From contig JARBJD010000073.1 in NCBI GenBank assembly GCA_033064195.1, forward strand, positions 124,001 through 188,000: 64,000 bases of DNA. Reading direction: 5' to 3'. A model generated the notes under the pieces. The model was not told the origin of the DNA, searched no databases, and saw only the letters and a program-made list of their open reading frames with translations. This DNA is from Blattamonas nauphoetae (taxonomy: Eukaryota; Preaxostyla; Oxymonadida). The position numbers and the translations under genes are program-made. Shown here one piece after another: positions 53,301 through 60,841 of this stretch (position 1 is its first letter; the number at the start of each line of letters is the position of its first letter).

Positions 53301-55550
53301 GCATTCTCGACGACGAAGTTGACAACATTCGAAATTGTTGGATCGGCATCTGTCACGTCTGTGATTCGAATGGAAGGCGAACCACTGCACGTCTCTGGAT
53401 ACAAGTCACATGGAGTTTTGATGATTGAGGGAGAAGGACAGATTGTGAACAACGTGTTCTCTTATCCCGACGAACTGATTCTCTCCTCGCTGACATTGGA
53501 TGTTCGTGACACTGCGCTGGATGAAGATTCAAGCATCCTTGTTTCTGAAAATGGAGAGGTCGTCCTGAAATCTGTCGTTGTTTCATCAATCAAACCACTG
53601 AAATGTCATCTGCTCTCCGTTTCTGGTGGAAAAGTCGAAGTTGCTGGCCTAACTCTGACATCTCTGTCGTTCCAGACGTCGATGTTTGTGATTTCCACAG
53701 ACGAAGCTGTCTCCATCAAAGACATCGAGATGAAGAACACGTCGTCGCTCACTCTGATCACCACGACGAATGTGTCTGATCTTCTGATCGAAGCATGCCA
53801 CTTCTCCGCACTCACGGATCCTCCCACTCTGTCCAACTCTCCTTCCATTGACATCTGTGAATGGTCGTCTGGGATCTTGTCTCTTGTCAATACTTCTGGC
53901 TCCATTTTTTCGTCAACATTCGCCAATCTCCATCAGGGTGGGATTTTCGTGTCCGGTGGGAATGTTTTAGTGGAAACGAGCAGCTTTCGAGACAACACTC
54001 CAACCGACTCGTCGTCGTTTCCATCACTCCGCAGAAACATTCGCTGCGAGTCGGGAGTGTTGAATGTGGGGAGTTTGAGTGGAGGAGATGGATTGCTTCC
54101 TGGTTCGTCGAGCTGGATGTCAGTGTCGGAAGAATGTGTGTTCACGTCGACGATCGTGAATTCAGACTCACCTCTCTTCGTGCCGACATTGCTGGTGAAG
54201 AATTCGAGTGTGAAGGAAGACACAAAGAAAAAGTCGTTTTTCGTGGAGTTGGTTGGAGAAATGATGATCCCGTGTGGATTGTTCCTGGAAGTGTTTGAAG
54301 CGACGAACGAGACCATTGGGAACACCAAACCCATCTTGCTCACGAACGACTCAACCACCCTCCTTTCCGAATCGAAAATCACTCTTTCATTCTCCGAATC
54401 AGCGATCGATCTCGACCCGAAGTTGGAGTGGCGTTGTCGTCTTCTTCATGGGAACTCAGTCCGAACAGATTGGATGCTTGTGAAGAAGAGTCTGGCGGAT
54501 GTTCGAAAAGCACAATCACTCGAAACGATGAAATGGCTTCTTCCAGTTGTTGGAGGATTGGTGGCTCTGTTTGTTGTTGTTCTGGTGATCGTTTGTGTTC
54601 TTTGGCAAAAGAGAAAACGAAGCAAAGCGAAAACAACATTGCAATCTGAACTGAATGAAGATCATCAATTTGAGGATATTGACAAGATCGACATTTTGGA
54701 CCACACGACAATGAACAATGTGCAGCCTCATCAAGTGACGACGAGAGAACCTGACCGTTCGCTGAGACAATCAAACGAGAAGACGGGAGATTGTGTTGTT
54801 CCGACGGAAGAGAGTGGAGTGCGTGGAGGAGGAAAGTGGGTGATGGGGTTGGTTCTGAAGACAGATGTGTGGACAGGAGAGACAGATCTGGAGGAGAAGA
54901 TGGTGCTCTCAGTTGAAACACTGTTCGATCGTCTTCATGGAAAGAATGGTCGTCCGGTGGTCAAAGCGCAAACGGAACGAGAACTGGTGGAACTTGTGAT
55001 GCGTCTCGAACAGTCGAATCCGACATCGACACATCTGACTCGCCTGTCTCCTCACAACGTGATCCTGGATGGGAATGGTCGAGTTGGATTGAAACAAGGA
55101 GTTCCGAACGAAGGGGTTCCTGGCCCACTTCCGAATGAACCACCGCCTGCCCCAGAAGTGAACACAGCGACACAAGAATCAGCTGGAAAGCAGACGATCG
55201 ACACTGAACAAGAAGGAGCGCGTTGGAGAGCGCCAGAAGTGTTGGCGAAGAAGATGGAAGTGGATTGTGAAAAAGCGTCGGTTTTTAGCTTGGGTCTTGT
55301 CCTTTGGGAAATCGAGACAGGAATTGTTCCATTCGCTGAGCAGGATGTTCAGAATGCACAACGCCTGATCGTTGCAGGGACAAGACCGAATGTTGGAAGC
55401 ATCCCACACTTGGAAACACGCGAGCTGATTTGTGACTGTCTGAAGGACGATCCGCTTGATCGACCGAAACTGGAAGCGATACACAGTCACTTTGTGAAAC
55501 AGGAAGAAGAATGGAAACAACGCCAACCAGCACTGGCGGAAATGAAATGA
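47343..55550 (+). CDS. Receptor-like gene D: giant multi-module beta-helix protein, one membrane span, pseudokinase tail
   Basis: An unbroken frame of 2,735 residues, no intron needed. The start MNFIALFLLILACRSDTSLF is a signal peptide. The ectodomain has about six beta-helix blocks of 300-400 residues; most open with a motif of the type VDAVSGNDKEFC...CRTIADAV, seen again as DSVLCGRSDKKCRTLRFAV, VSVCGFEMYPCPTVTTAL, FSKCGHFGLFCETISFG and HPLCGSFEAPCSSILGAF. Within blocks, units such as SDCLFQDCSAVGNAHALHF and SSSFIRSAIIGKSVLSYGG repeat. The span WLLPVVGGLVALFVVVLVIV lies near residue 2396-2425, then WQKRKRSK. The tail has RLSPHNVILDGNGRVGLKQG (no HRD Asp), RWRAPEVL, VFSLGLVLWEIETGIVPFAE and DRPKLEAI, a pseudokinase like those of A-C. 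A surface sensing, adhesion or prey-binding role is an inference. Confidence 0.9.
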   Translation: MNFIALFLLILACRSDTSLFKSIVQTQLDNQQTHPQKVVLPASRTFTATNFTIVSQSLDVTAKDHSCVLFNPDLLDPHSSLLRLRNASFSLKFGSIHNQNGHICTGDSESYFSLAGTRCHLGSNQEPFVMEGTCLLISTHFLVSSQIFPICLFPMKPNSCSTTLSTVTISNSIVATPNPLIGGSFETLHLHSCSFQNVSRRHCDSPVGEESETHQRSLLSGTTISRSENDLYGLLFRDINDNHHHSSINGTFSHNSKTSTTLFRNAAPIADQTFITSRPSTSNDLSFLRCTFTGCTAISGDGGGIYHHSKGSLSVESCQFLTCFAAQGSAIYTCHIANTSTSLILRIVGNSFTACGDKTTHAAIFATQSEKFKVQSPFLVEGCNFTNMDSLSRAGFIIQHLGGGTVRDCLFDNLTVQVAQSAMKVHGANGDVSISDCLCRSQHNYTSGVVAVQFIYGRMTVLRNKFVKCDAQGDGVPSLCLFARSGDGFPSGFVELEEDNPIVSDCWFEAIALDRWADFATHQFVNMQESQVTNHWSTSNPYSIDWIGEAINTIRQTPTIVVDAVSGNDKEFCWMEETGCRTIADAVNTRTANKFQGEFLLKEGRMDETGIEVGERELTMTTANAKPLIVDVGTENTLFSITNGSLSLSSSTLCPHPTSSLFEMSSVGTLVLTDCGVAQTVNKESQLTKALFNLLGGTTHLSSVYVAGLSFLNAAILTLRSSSTVSLSLDQCTFESITRREGNGVVLEASLFAEISVTISKTLVHDCHTLDADYVEYANPSNPTGTPNTVLYRGGTMLIKGSSTSTGTVSVTSSNFTMCSCAQGTGAAIYGCYVDSFEISDCLFSDNTVSGYRAQGGSVNLHDIPTVLISSSSFIRSAIIGKSVLSYGGALSIRYCQSNVSDCLFQDCSAVGNAHALHFTVIENSILSNCAFEECVGTGGYVIHASSIVSWSIQNVSFVACCDQNSEQTVLMNLHATVTSATVTVDQLYAVPDFNSDLTGSIRLDGVLATTPDLVTFSDCAMLSTTPHLLPTPLTATGLGFPTLRVSKATMDGEPKHEDSVLCGRSDKKCRTLRFAVSMCGATKDSSDAITIELEEGLHEENTIEVGSTRIAVCGETDKKSTTKLKSLTDSTLLSVGLGSLSLSSFSIVLQSPQAYMSLISSGGTLEITDVAFVSENSNTPIGPSVLDISGGTASISSCDIPAVLFYPSSKWCSVFDRSSLSVTHLDCDWVSQNVGQFVSTSGSVELAHSSFSNGYLETTLLACYGDMTIDQCSFISLVSSSGPSVLVGTVANKRSVVVTSNTFRSCSSQEFDGKSGVISLSFVTGSTLTIGEQTSIQGCESPSTVSDFLFVSHPTLGRAILEPVLILSQAQDADFVSSFVGQEGAHWPSVPLHLYFVPLESKGYVNAFFSDVSVCGFEMYPCPTVTTALDRLSGCTDPTIELTSTVFHSDTIAFSSDLTLEGNNFSLLLSDSSASFVSSGLFVVSSTITIDQTQFQRNHPFKHGSLFECSSGSLSLMSCRVTHSGKGVDGCVIDLREGASLCIEKSFFVDVVGSHSKAGVIVGTLSESAVFKINDSSFTSCSCSGSANCVWLELKNTSTNTFDYSLTNIVIIAPTTTTTSSPSLNSDSATTDESPNIDVLIIGRQLDNLLSTTEWDGSYTTENEASLWTQDTVTGVSCSLLVYLVPIADMVSVDSKGKNFSKCGHFGLFCETISFGIERLEEADLPELRVVDSIAVDVVVDLKGTHRVSGSSEDSTVMLSGVGKFVNSKKDDVDSFLSVESLVLSVSHPVSHSVFESSSGTISFNTCLFKSTSPIQHSLVCVTGGVLSMIDSKGSDITTEGCSLFESSGSVEMADCSFSTIHRSDKNGSVLCCEISDSVSVQVHRTEFNCCTGGNEDRWIELRGSNLDTFKTTSWSGTFDKETEWSAVMVQRTTDWPHASSFNPFSIIYELHPRPNNTALVSIVEKSADHPLCGSFEAPCSSILGAFSTTKLTTFEIVGSASVTSVIRMEGEPLHVSGYKSHGVLMIEGEGQIVNNVFSYPDELILSSLTLDVRDTALDEDSSILVSENGEVVLKSVVVSSIKPLKCHLLSVSGGKVEVAGLTLTSLSFQTSMFVISTDEAVSIKDIEMKNTSSLTLITTTNVSDLLIEACHFSALTDPPTLSNSPSIDICEWSSGILSLVNTSGSIFSSTFANLHQGGIFVSGGNVLVETSSFRDNTPTDSSSFPSLRRNIRCESGVLNVGSLSGGDGLLPGSSSWMSVSEECVFTSTIVNSDSPLFVPTLLVKNSSVKEDTKKKSFFVELVGEMMIPCGLFLEVFEATNETIGNTKPILLTNDSTTLLSESKITLSFSESAIDLDPKLEWRCRLLHGNSVRTDWMLVKKSLADVRKAQSLETMKWLLPVVGGLVALFVVVLVIVCVLWQKRKRSKAKTTLQSELNEDHQFEDIDKIDILDHTTMNNVQPHQVTTREPDRSLRQSNEKTGDCVVPTEESGVRGGGKWVMGLVLKTDVWTGETDLEEKMVLSVETLFDRLHGKNGRPVVKAQTERELVELVMRLEQSNPTSTHLTRLSPHNVILDGNGRVGLKQGVPNEGVPGPLPNEPPPAPEVNTATQESAGKQTIDTEQEGARWRAPEVLAKKMEVDCEKASVFSLGLVLWEIETGIVPFAEQDVQNAQRLIVAGTRPNVGSIPHLETRELICDCLKDDPLDRPKLEAIHSHFVKQEEEWKQRQPALAEMK

Positions 55551-55971
55551 GAGACATTTCAGGACACTCTCTCTTTTCCCTTCGAGTTCTCCATCTTTCG
55601 TATTCATGTTGATTTTTCTTCATTGTGACTCCTGAGATTATCACACACTTCATGTGATTATTCTTATCTCGCTGGAGATCCTCCACTTCATGCTTCATCT
55701 CACACAGCGGTCATCCTTTTTTCTATCACTCCCGATCTCCCACAGTTGGGTTTCGCTCACAACATCACACACTCACACTCACCCCCGACACCACAACACA
55801 GTCCACTCCCTCCCGTTTCTTGGATGTCTGAGCTCACGTCAAGTTCGCAACGACATCGCCGTTGAGATTATTCACTTCATCAATGTCGAGCCGAGTTCAC
55901 TCAGAGACTTGAATGAACCGGTCAGACTCAAATCCTTCCCAATCGGCACTGATATCCTCTCACAATTTCAT
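55551..55971. other. Intergenic stretch after gene D
   Basis: No firm gene. A plus-strand frame (55654-55977) ends in a protein-like stretch (NDIAVEIIHFINVEPSSLRD) just where the retroelement begins. It could be part of a host gene cut by the insertion, but I see no supporting motif. Confidence 0.4.
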
Positions 55972-56281
55972 CGCTGATTTAGCGGAGAGCGAAGAAGAGT
56001 GAGATCAATCTCAGAAGTGGGCAATCAACACAACAATGGGCTAGACCCTTGGGAGGTCCAAAAGAAATTGTAAGAAGAGCAAATCCCAAAATCAACGCTT
56101 AACCACATAGACAGAACAACAAAACTTTAAAAAACGGAGCGAAGAAGCTCAGAATCAATTTTTAAACTGTTCCCTAGTTGGGCGGGAGGGCGGTCACTCT
56201 TCTTCGCTCTCCGCTAAATCAGCGATCACTCTGCAGTGATCAGATTCAGCTTCGAGCTGCAGAAGAGTGAGTTTTTGGGAG

Positions 56282-58324
56282 TCACTCAGCGTTTGATGAG
56301 GATGCGCTCTTCTCCTCTTCACCATCTCTTTCCTGTGCCGCTCGGATCGGCACCACATAATGTCTTTCCATCACTCCAGACTTCACCGACATGTGCGCTC
56401 TCTCCGCCACCGTTGTTAACCCTTCACCATCCATGATGCGTTCCGAGATGTACGCATGTTTTATGGAATATGGTCCAAACTTCCTCACGTCAATCCCAGC
56501 AGCTGTCATTAGTGGCACCACCAGTGCTCGCACCTCCTCCACTGTCCTGCTGCGTCTCCTCTCGTCGTCCCAGAACAACATGGTCTTCTCCCATTGTGTC
56601 GGGAACTCTGCTTTCATTCGATGGAGAATAAATCTGAATAAACGAGAGGACCGTCGTTCCTCCACAACCGTCTCCTCGTGGAGGATAACTTTCTGGACAC
56701 CTCGAGAGACCTTCCTCTCCGCAGAAACAACAATCGTCGCCTCATTGTTTGAAATGGCAATGCTCCCACAATTGATGGTGAGCATCTCAGTATATCGCAG
56801 CCCGTGATTGCCCAGCAATCGAACTGCTAGCAACGCCTGGTGCTGTCTGAGGGTAGTAGCCGTTCGCCTTGCGGATTGTAGAATAGTCTCTAGTTCAGCA
56901 ACATCAAATATCGAACCATACTTACTTCGATGTGGCTGACTCCGCTTTTGTCCTCGAATGAATAGAGAAACGGCACTTGCCTTACTCACATCATCAGCGC
57001 CAATATGTCGGCACAGAAACCCAAGGGCTGCCCGTCCAAGTTCACGATTCCTAGTTCCTCCAGGGAGTTCAGAGAGGAAGTTAACCACTGTTGAGTCACT
57101 CAGTTCCCTCCAGCTCCTGTGGTTTGTAGAACACCACTCCACCCATCTTCGGATCATTCCACCGTAATTGTTTCTAGTCGTTTCAGCGTAAGCATTGCGC
57201 CACATTTTCATTGCTTCTGTTGTAAAACCTTTCATTCTCCCTAATTCATCGCAGACATCCTTGGCACGAAGCAGACAATCATTGGACCATTCGGAATCGA
57301 TGCTCCGGCTGCCTTCACTCCCATCCCTGCTTCCAAGACGTCCTCCGCATTCCCGATCGACAAAACCACCTCTGCCATTTCCTTCAGCTCTCGCAGTCCG
57401 ACCAACGTCGGCCAATCCACTGCGATGACGAGGGTAGCCACCTTCTCTCGTTGAATCTTTCTCACAACTTGGAGGAGAAGTGGGTTGGGCGGGAACGCCC
57501 ACACCACCTTCTCCCTTTCCCAATTGTACATCAATCCGTTTGTTGCCACGGCGTTCGGGTCTTTCTTCCAGCTGCAGTATCGGTGGACTTGATGGTTCTC
57601 CGAAGATGCGAAAGCATCCAGTGTTGGATGTACTTGAAGATTCTGACATATCGACCGGAAGATGTGGGGCTTCAGTCGATAGTCCCCTCCATCCGCAATT
57701 CTCGACAGCATGTCCGCTGTCGTGTTCTCCACCCCAGGGATGTGAGTCGCTCGTACTTCCAGGTTCAAACATTCCACAAGCTCGAAGAATTCCGTGAGAT
57801 GTCTGATCATCGTCACGGCCCCTGTTTTTCGATTGATGTCGTACACGACGGTTGAATTGTCTGACTGAAGGAGAATGTGATCTCCTTCTTGAATAATTCC
57901 CTCCTTTCTTCCCTGTACTAGTGCCCACACCACAGCTCGGAACTCCCTCCAGTTGCTGCTCCGTTTGGATTCGTTGTCTGGAAATGTCTGCTGAAATGGG
58001 AATACAGGATGGCCGACTCGACTGAACAGAGCACCCATCCCCCACTCCGACGCATCTGTCGTCAGGATGAGAGAGGGGACGAACGGCTTGAGCGAGCCTT
58101 TGATTTCTCCCTGGAGTCTTCTGTCCCACCACTCCAGTTCCTCCACAACTTCTTTTCCCAACAATCCCCTGACACGATAACCTCCGTCGTCGATGAGCTC
58201 CTCCTTCCGGGCCGTCATCTGTCTCGTCCTGATCAGCGCTTGGGGTTCGGCGAGCCCGAAAGATTGGAGTACGCCTATCAGAGATGCTAAAGAAAGAGCT
58301 CGGCACCTCTTCCCCTTCCGACAC
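56282..58324 (-). mobile_element. Tyrosine recombinase part of the DIRS-type fossil
   Basis: The recombinase domain occupies about 56290-57240: LRYTEMLTINCGSI (first Arg box region), KFGPYSIKHAYISERI (HxxR-like box) and VMERHYVVP (terminal Tyr region), preceded by an N-terminal core-binding part (WRNAYAETTRNNYGGMIRRW). The upstream half of this frame overlaps the reverse transcriptase frame, as expected for this family. Confidence 0.8.
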
Positions 58325-59535
58325 TCGTTCAGCCTTTGTCGAATCTTGTTCCGAGCCTTCTGCCTTTTGTGTGCTGGGACCCTCACGCTCAACTCCTGCG
58401 TGTCACAGGTGAATCCCAAGAAATCGATCTGTTGCGTTGGAGCTAAAGCCGACTTCTTGCTGTTGATCGTGAACCCGTGATTGCTGAGTTCCGTCATAGC
58501 TATCCAAGTTTTCTCCCTCACATCCTGCTGTGACTTCCCCACCACAAGCATATCGTCTAGATAAACCACGATGTCCATCAACGGTCGAAGACGACTGACA
58601 ATACACCTCATCAGCTTGGTGAAGATGAGTGGAGCCAGTGATAGTCCGAAGGGAAGTGTTGAGTGTGTGTAGTACTTGTTGTGGAAGCCAAAGCATAGAA
58701 ACCTCCGAGATGGAGGATCGATTGGAACATGCTGGTACGCCAGACGAAGGTCGATCTTCGTCATCCAGTCCTCCCGTTTCAGAATCTGTTTGGCCAGCAT
58801 CGGCCCCTCCATTTTGAAATGTTGAACGGGAAGAAACCTGTTGGCCGGGCGACAATCCAGAATCTTCCTGAAGGTTCCGTCGCTCTTTGGGACCAGGAAG
58901 ATATTGTTCAAAAGGACGATGTTCTCCTCCTTGACTACTTCGATGATCCCTTCCTTGATCTCCATCTCCACAATGCACTTCATAGCCTCCTCCTCTTTCG
59001 GGCCCTTGACTATACATCGTGACTGTCCTCTGCCTATTGGTCTCCCTCGGAAGGGGAGGTGAATCCCCAACTGCATTTCCTCTGCTAATCCATGCTTCCC
59101 CCATGCAACTGCTTTCTTGCGAAGGAAACCACCAAGACCGCAATGCCTCCGCTCCTCCTCCTGTGTGCGGAAGAACTCTGTAAACTGCATCCTCTCTTCC
59201 TCTTTCTTCCGTGGCGTCGATGCCAATTGAAGACAAGAGGGGATTGGAGTGTGATGTGAATCCAACGATTGGCTTTTGATCTGAACATGTGACGTCGTTG
59301 TCATTGATTGTGGACTGTGATATGTGTTTGGAATGTGTTGTGTCTGAAATGGTTTGTGAAGTGGGTGAGATGTCTGTTCTGCTTTTAATTCCACTACTGC
59401 TGAGATGACTTCTTTGGTTGAGAATTGCGAAAGGGGACGAACGTTCTCTTTTGATCGCGTTGCTCCAGGCTCCGATTTGCATTCCACTGGCCAGCGTTCC
59501 AACGAGTTGGCTGGTTTGCTGACCGAAACCCCCAC
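57241..59535 (-). mobile_element. Reverse transcriptase and RNase H part of the DIRS-type fossil
   Basis: Reverse transcriptase motifs in order: NNIFLVPKSDGTFRKILDCR, MTKIDLRLAYQHVPID, STLPFGLSLAPLIFTKLM, DIVVYLDDMLVVG (YLDD catalytic box) and IDFLGFTCD. RNase H follows (LILTTDASEWGMGALF, LLQSDNSTVVYDINRK, THIPGVENTTADMLSR). The C-terminal part (HPTLDAFASSENHQVHRYCS, VVWAFPPNPLLLQVV) is typical of DIRS polyproteins. Confidence 0.88.
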
Positions 59536-60517
59536 TGCTGAGTTGAGGAGGTCCGAAAGGGCCGAGGTTGTTGTACCTGGCGGACCGCATCCGAAGTCTC
59601 CCTTGCCCGTCTCGTCTGCTCAATCTCCTGTTGCAATAGCTCCTCCTGCCGCTTGACATTGTCTTGTTGTTGTTCGTCGTCTCCAACTGTTGGCTCAACA
59701 CGACAATTAAGAACCTTTCGTGCTTGCTCCACGCGTCTGACCAGCTCAGCTGCCTTCATGCCTTGGAGGGCCAGCGCCTGGCCAAACGGCATCCCCTGTC
59801 GGACAGCCTTGAACAACCCTATGCTAAGCTTGACTGCATGGAAAGCCTCATTTTTAAGGGCAATCAACAACTCATCACCTTCTCGTGACTGTCTTGTCAC
59901 ATACTTTCTCAGTATGTCCTTATTCAACTTGAAACCTTCTGCTAACTTCATAACCTCCTTAAGAGTTGCCACTGCCTGACTATCCCAGACAAATAGTGGG
60001 AGGTCCGGGCAACGGCCTCCACTCTGGCCTGCATCTCGTCAAAATCCGCTAGGTGACCTTCTTGAACTGGAGTCACGGCTCGCTGCGGCTGAAGTGGGAC
60101 TGGCTGGAACACCACGTGCCGATCTTGGGGTGGTGGTGTTCGGAAGATTCTTGGAGTCATAAGCCCTTCATTATCGAGATTGGGGGTCTCCACCCCGTCC
60201 ACCCCACTCTCGTGGAAGGGTTGAGGCGTCACAATTCGCTGCTGCACAACATTAGGGAGAAGTGCACCTCCGATTGGTGCCTCCCATTCGGCACTATTGA
60301 GGCCGAGTGCACGATCAACCGCAACTAAGAATAACCGTAGTAGGTGAAATATTGCGCCAGCAACCGGGTATAGGTATGTTGGCATGGTCATTTCTTGAAA
60401 TCTTCGGGCATTTCCGGAGTTCGGTTCCAGGCCGCTTGTAAAGACCTCCACGGCTAAGCCCCTCAATTCTTGTAGCCTTGCTTTAAACATTTCATTGAAT
60501 TGATCATTTAGAGCCAT
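59394..60517 (-). mobile_element. Gag-like region of the DIRS-type fossil
   Basis: Two overlapping minus-strand reading frames upstream of the reverse transcriptase: the first starts MALNDQFNEMFKARLQELRG at 60517, the second (MATLKEVMKLAEGF...) carries a Gln/Glu/Arg-rich and then Arg/Asn/Gln-rich C-terminus resembling a nucleic-acid-binding tail. Position and composition suggest Gag; there is no zinc knuckle. Confidence 0.6.
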
Positions 60518-60841
60518 TGTTGTGTTAATTGAAATGAGAAGAAAAATTTTCTGAGATCTAGCCCATTGTTGTGTTGATTGCCCACTTCTGAGATTGATCT
60601 CACTCTTCTGCAGCTCGAAGCTGAATCTGATCACTGCAGAGTGATCAATTTCATGACGCATCTCGTACTTGTGCAACAGTCAGACTATTGTTCCAAACAA
60701 TTTGGGACTGTTGATTCTTTCCTTTTCGCTTTATTACATCATTCATGAATCTTCATTTCCTTTTGGGACTTCTGTGAACTCTTTCTTGTGAGAAAGTTTC
60801 TCGAATTCTGTTGTGGGACTGATCGTTCGTTCTCTTTATCA

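Larger units (their letters stand above)
55972..60647 (-). mobile_element. DIRS-type tyrosine-recombinase retroelement fossil, about 4.7 kb, near complete
   Basis: The architecture is that of DIRS elements. Inverted terminal repeats carry AGATTGATCTCACT and CCCATTGTTGTGTTGATTGC at 60557-60606, in reverse complement at 55998-56044. An internal complementary region at about 56190-56275 is complementary to both outer ends. Three coding parts lie on the minus strand: a gag-like region, reverse transcriptase with RNase H, and a tyrosine recombinase overlapping it, as the family is known to have. It looks nearly whole with few breaks and long open frames, so it is probably young. AATTTCAT occurs at both junctions with the host. 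Confidence 0.88.

Noticed and set aside
56282-58324. Crypton or free tyrosine-recombinase element
   Set aside because: The recombinase overlaps a reverse transcriptase/RNase H and the ends have DIRS-type inverted repeats with an internal complementary region.
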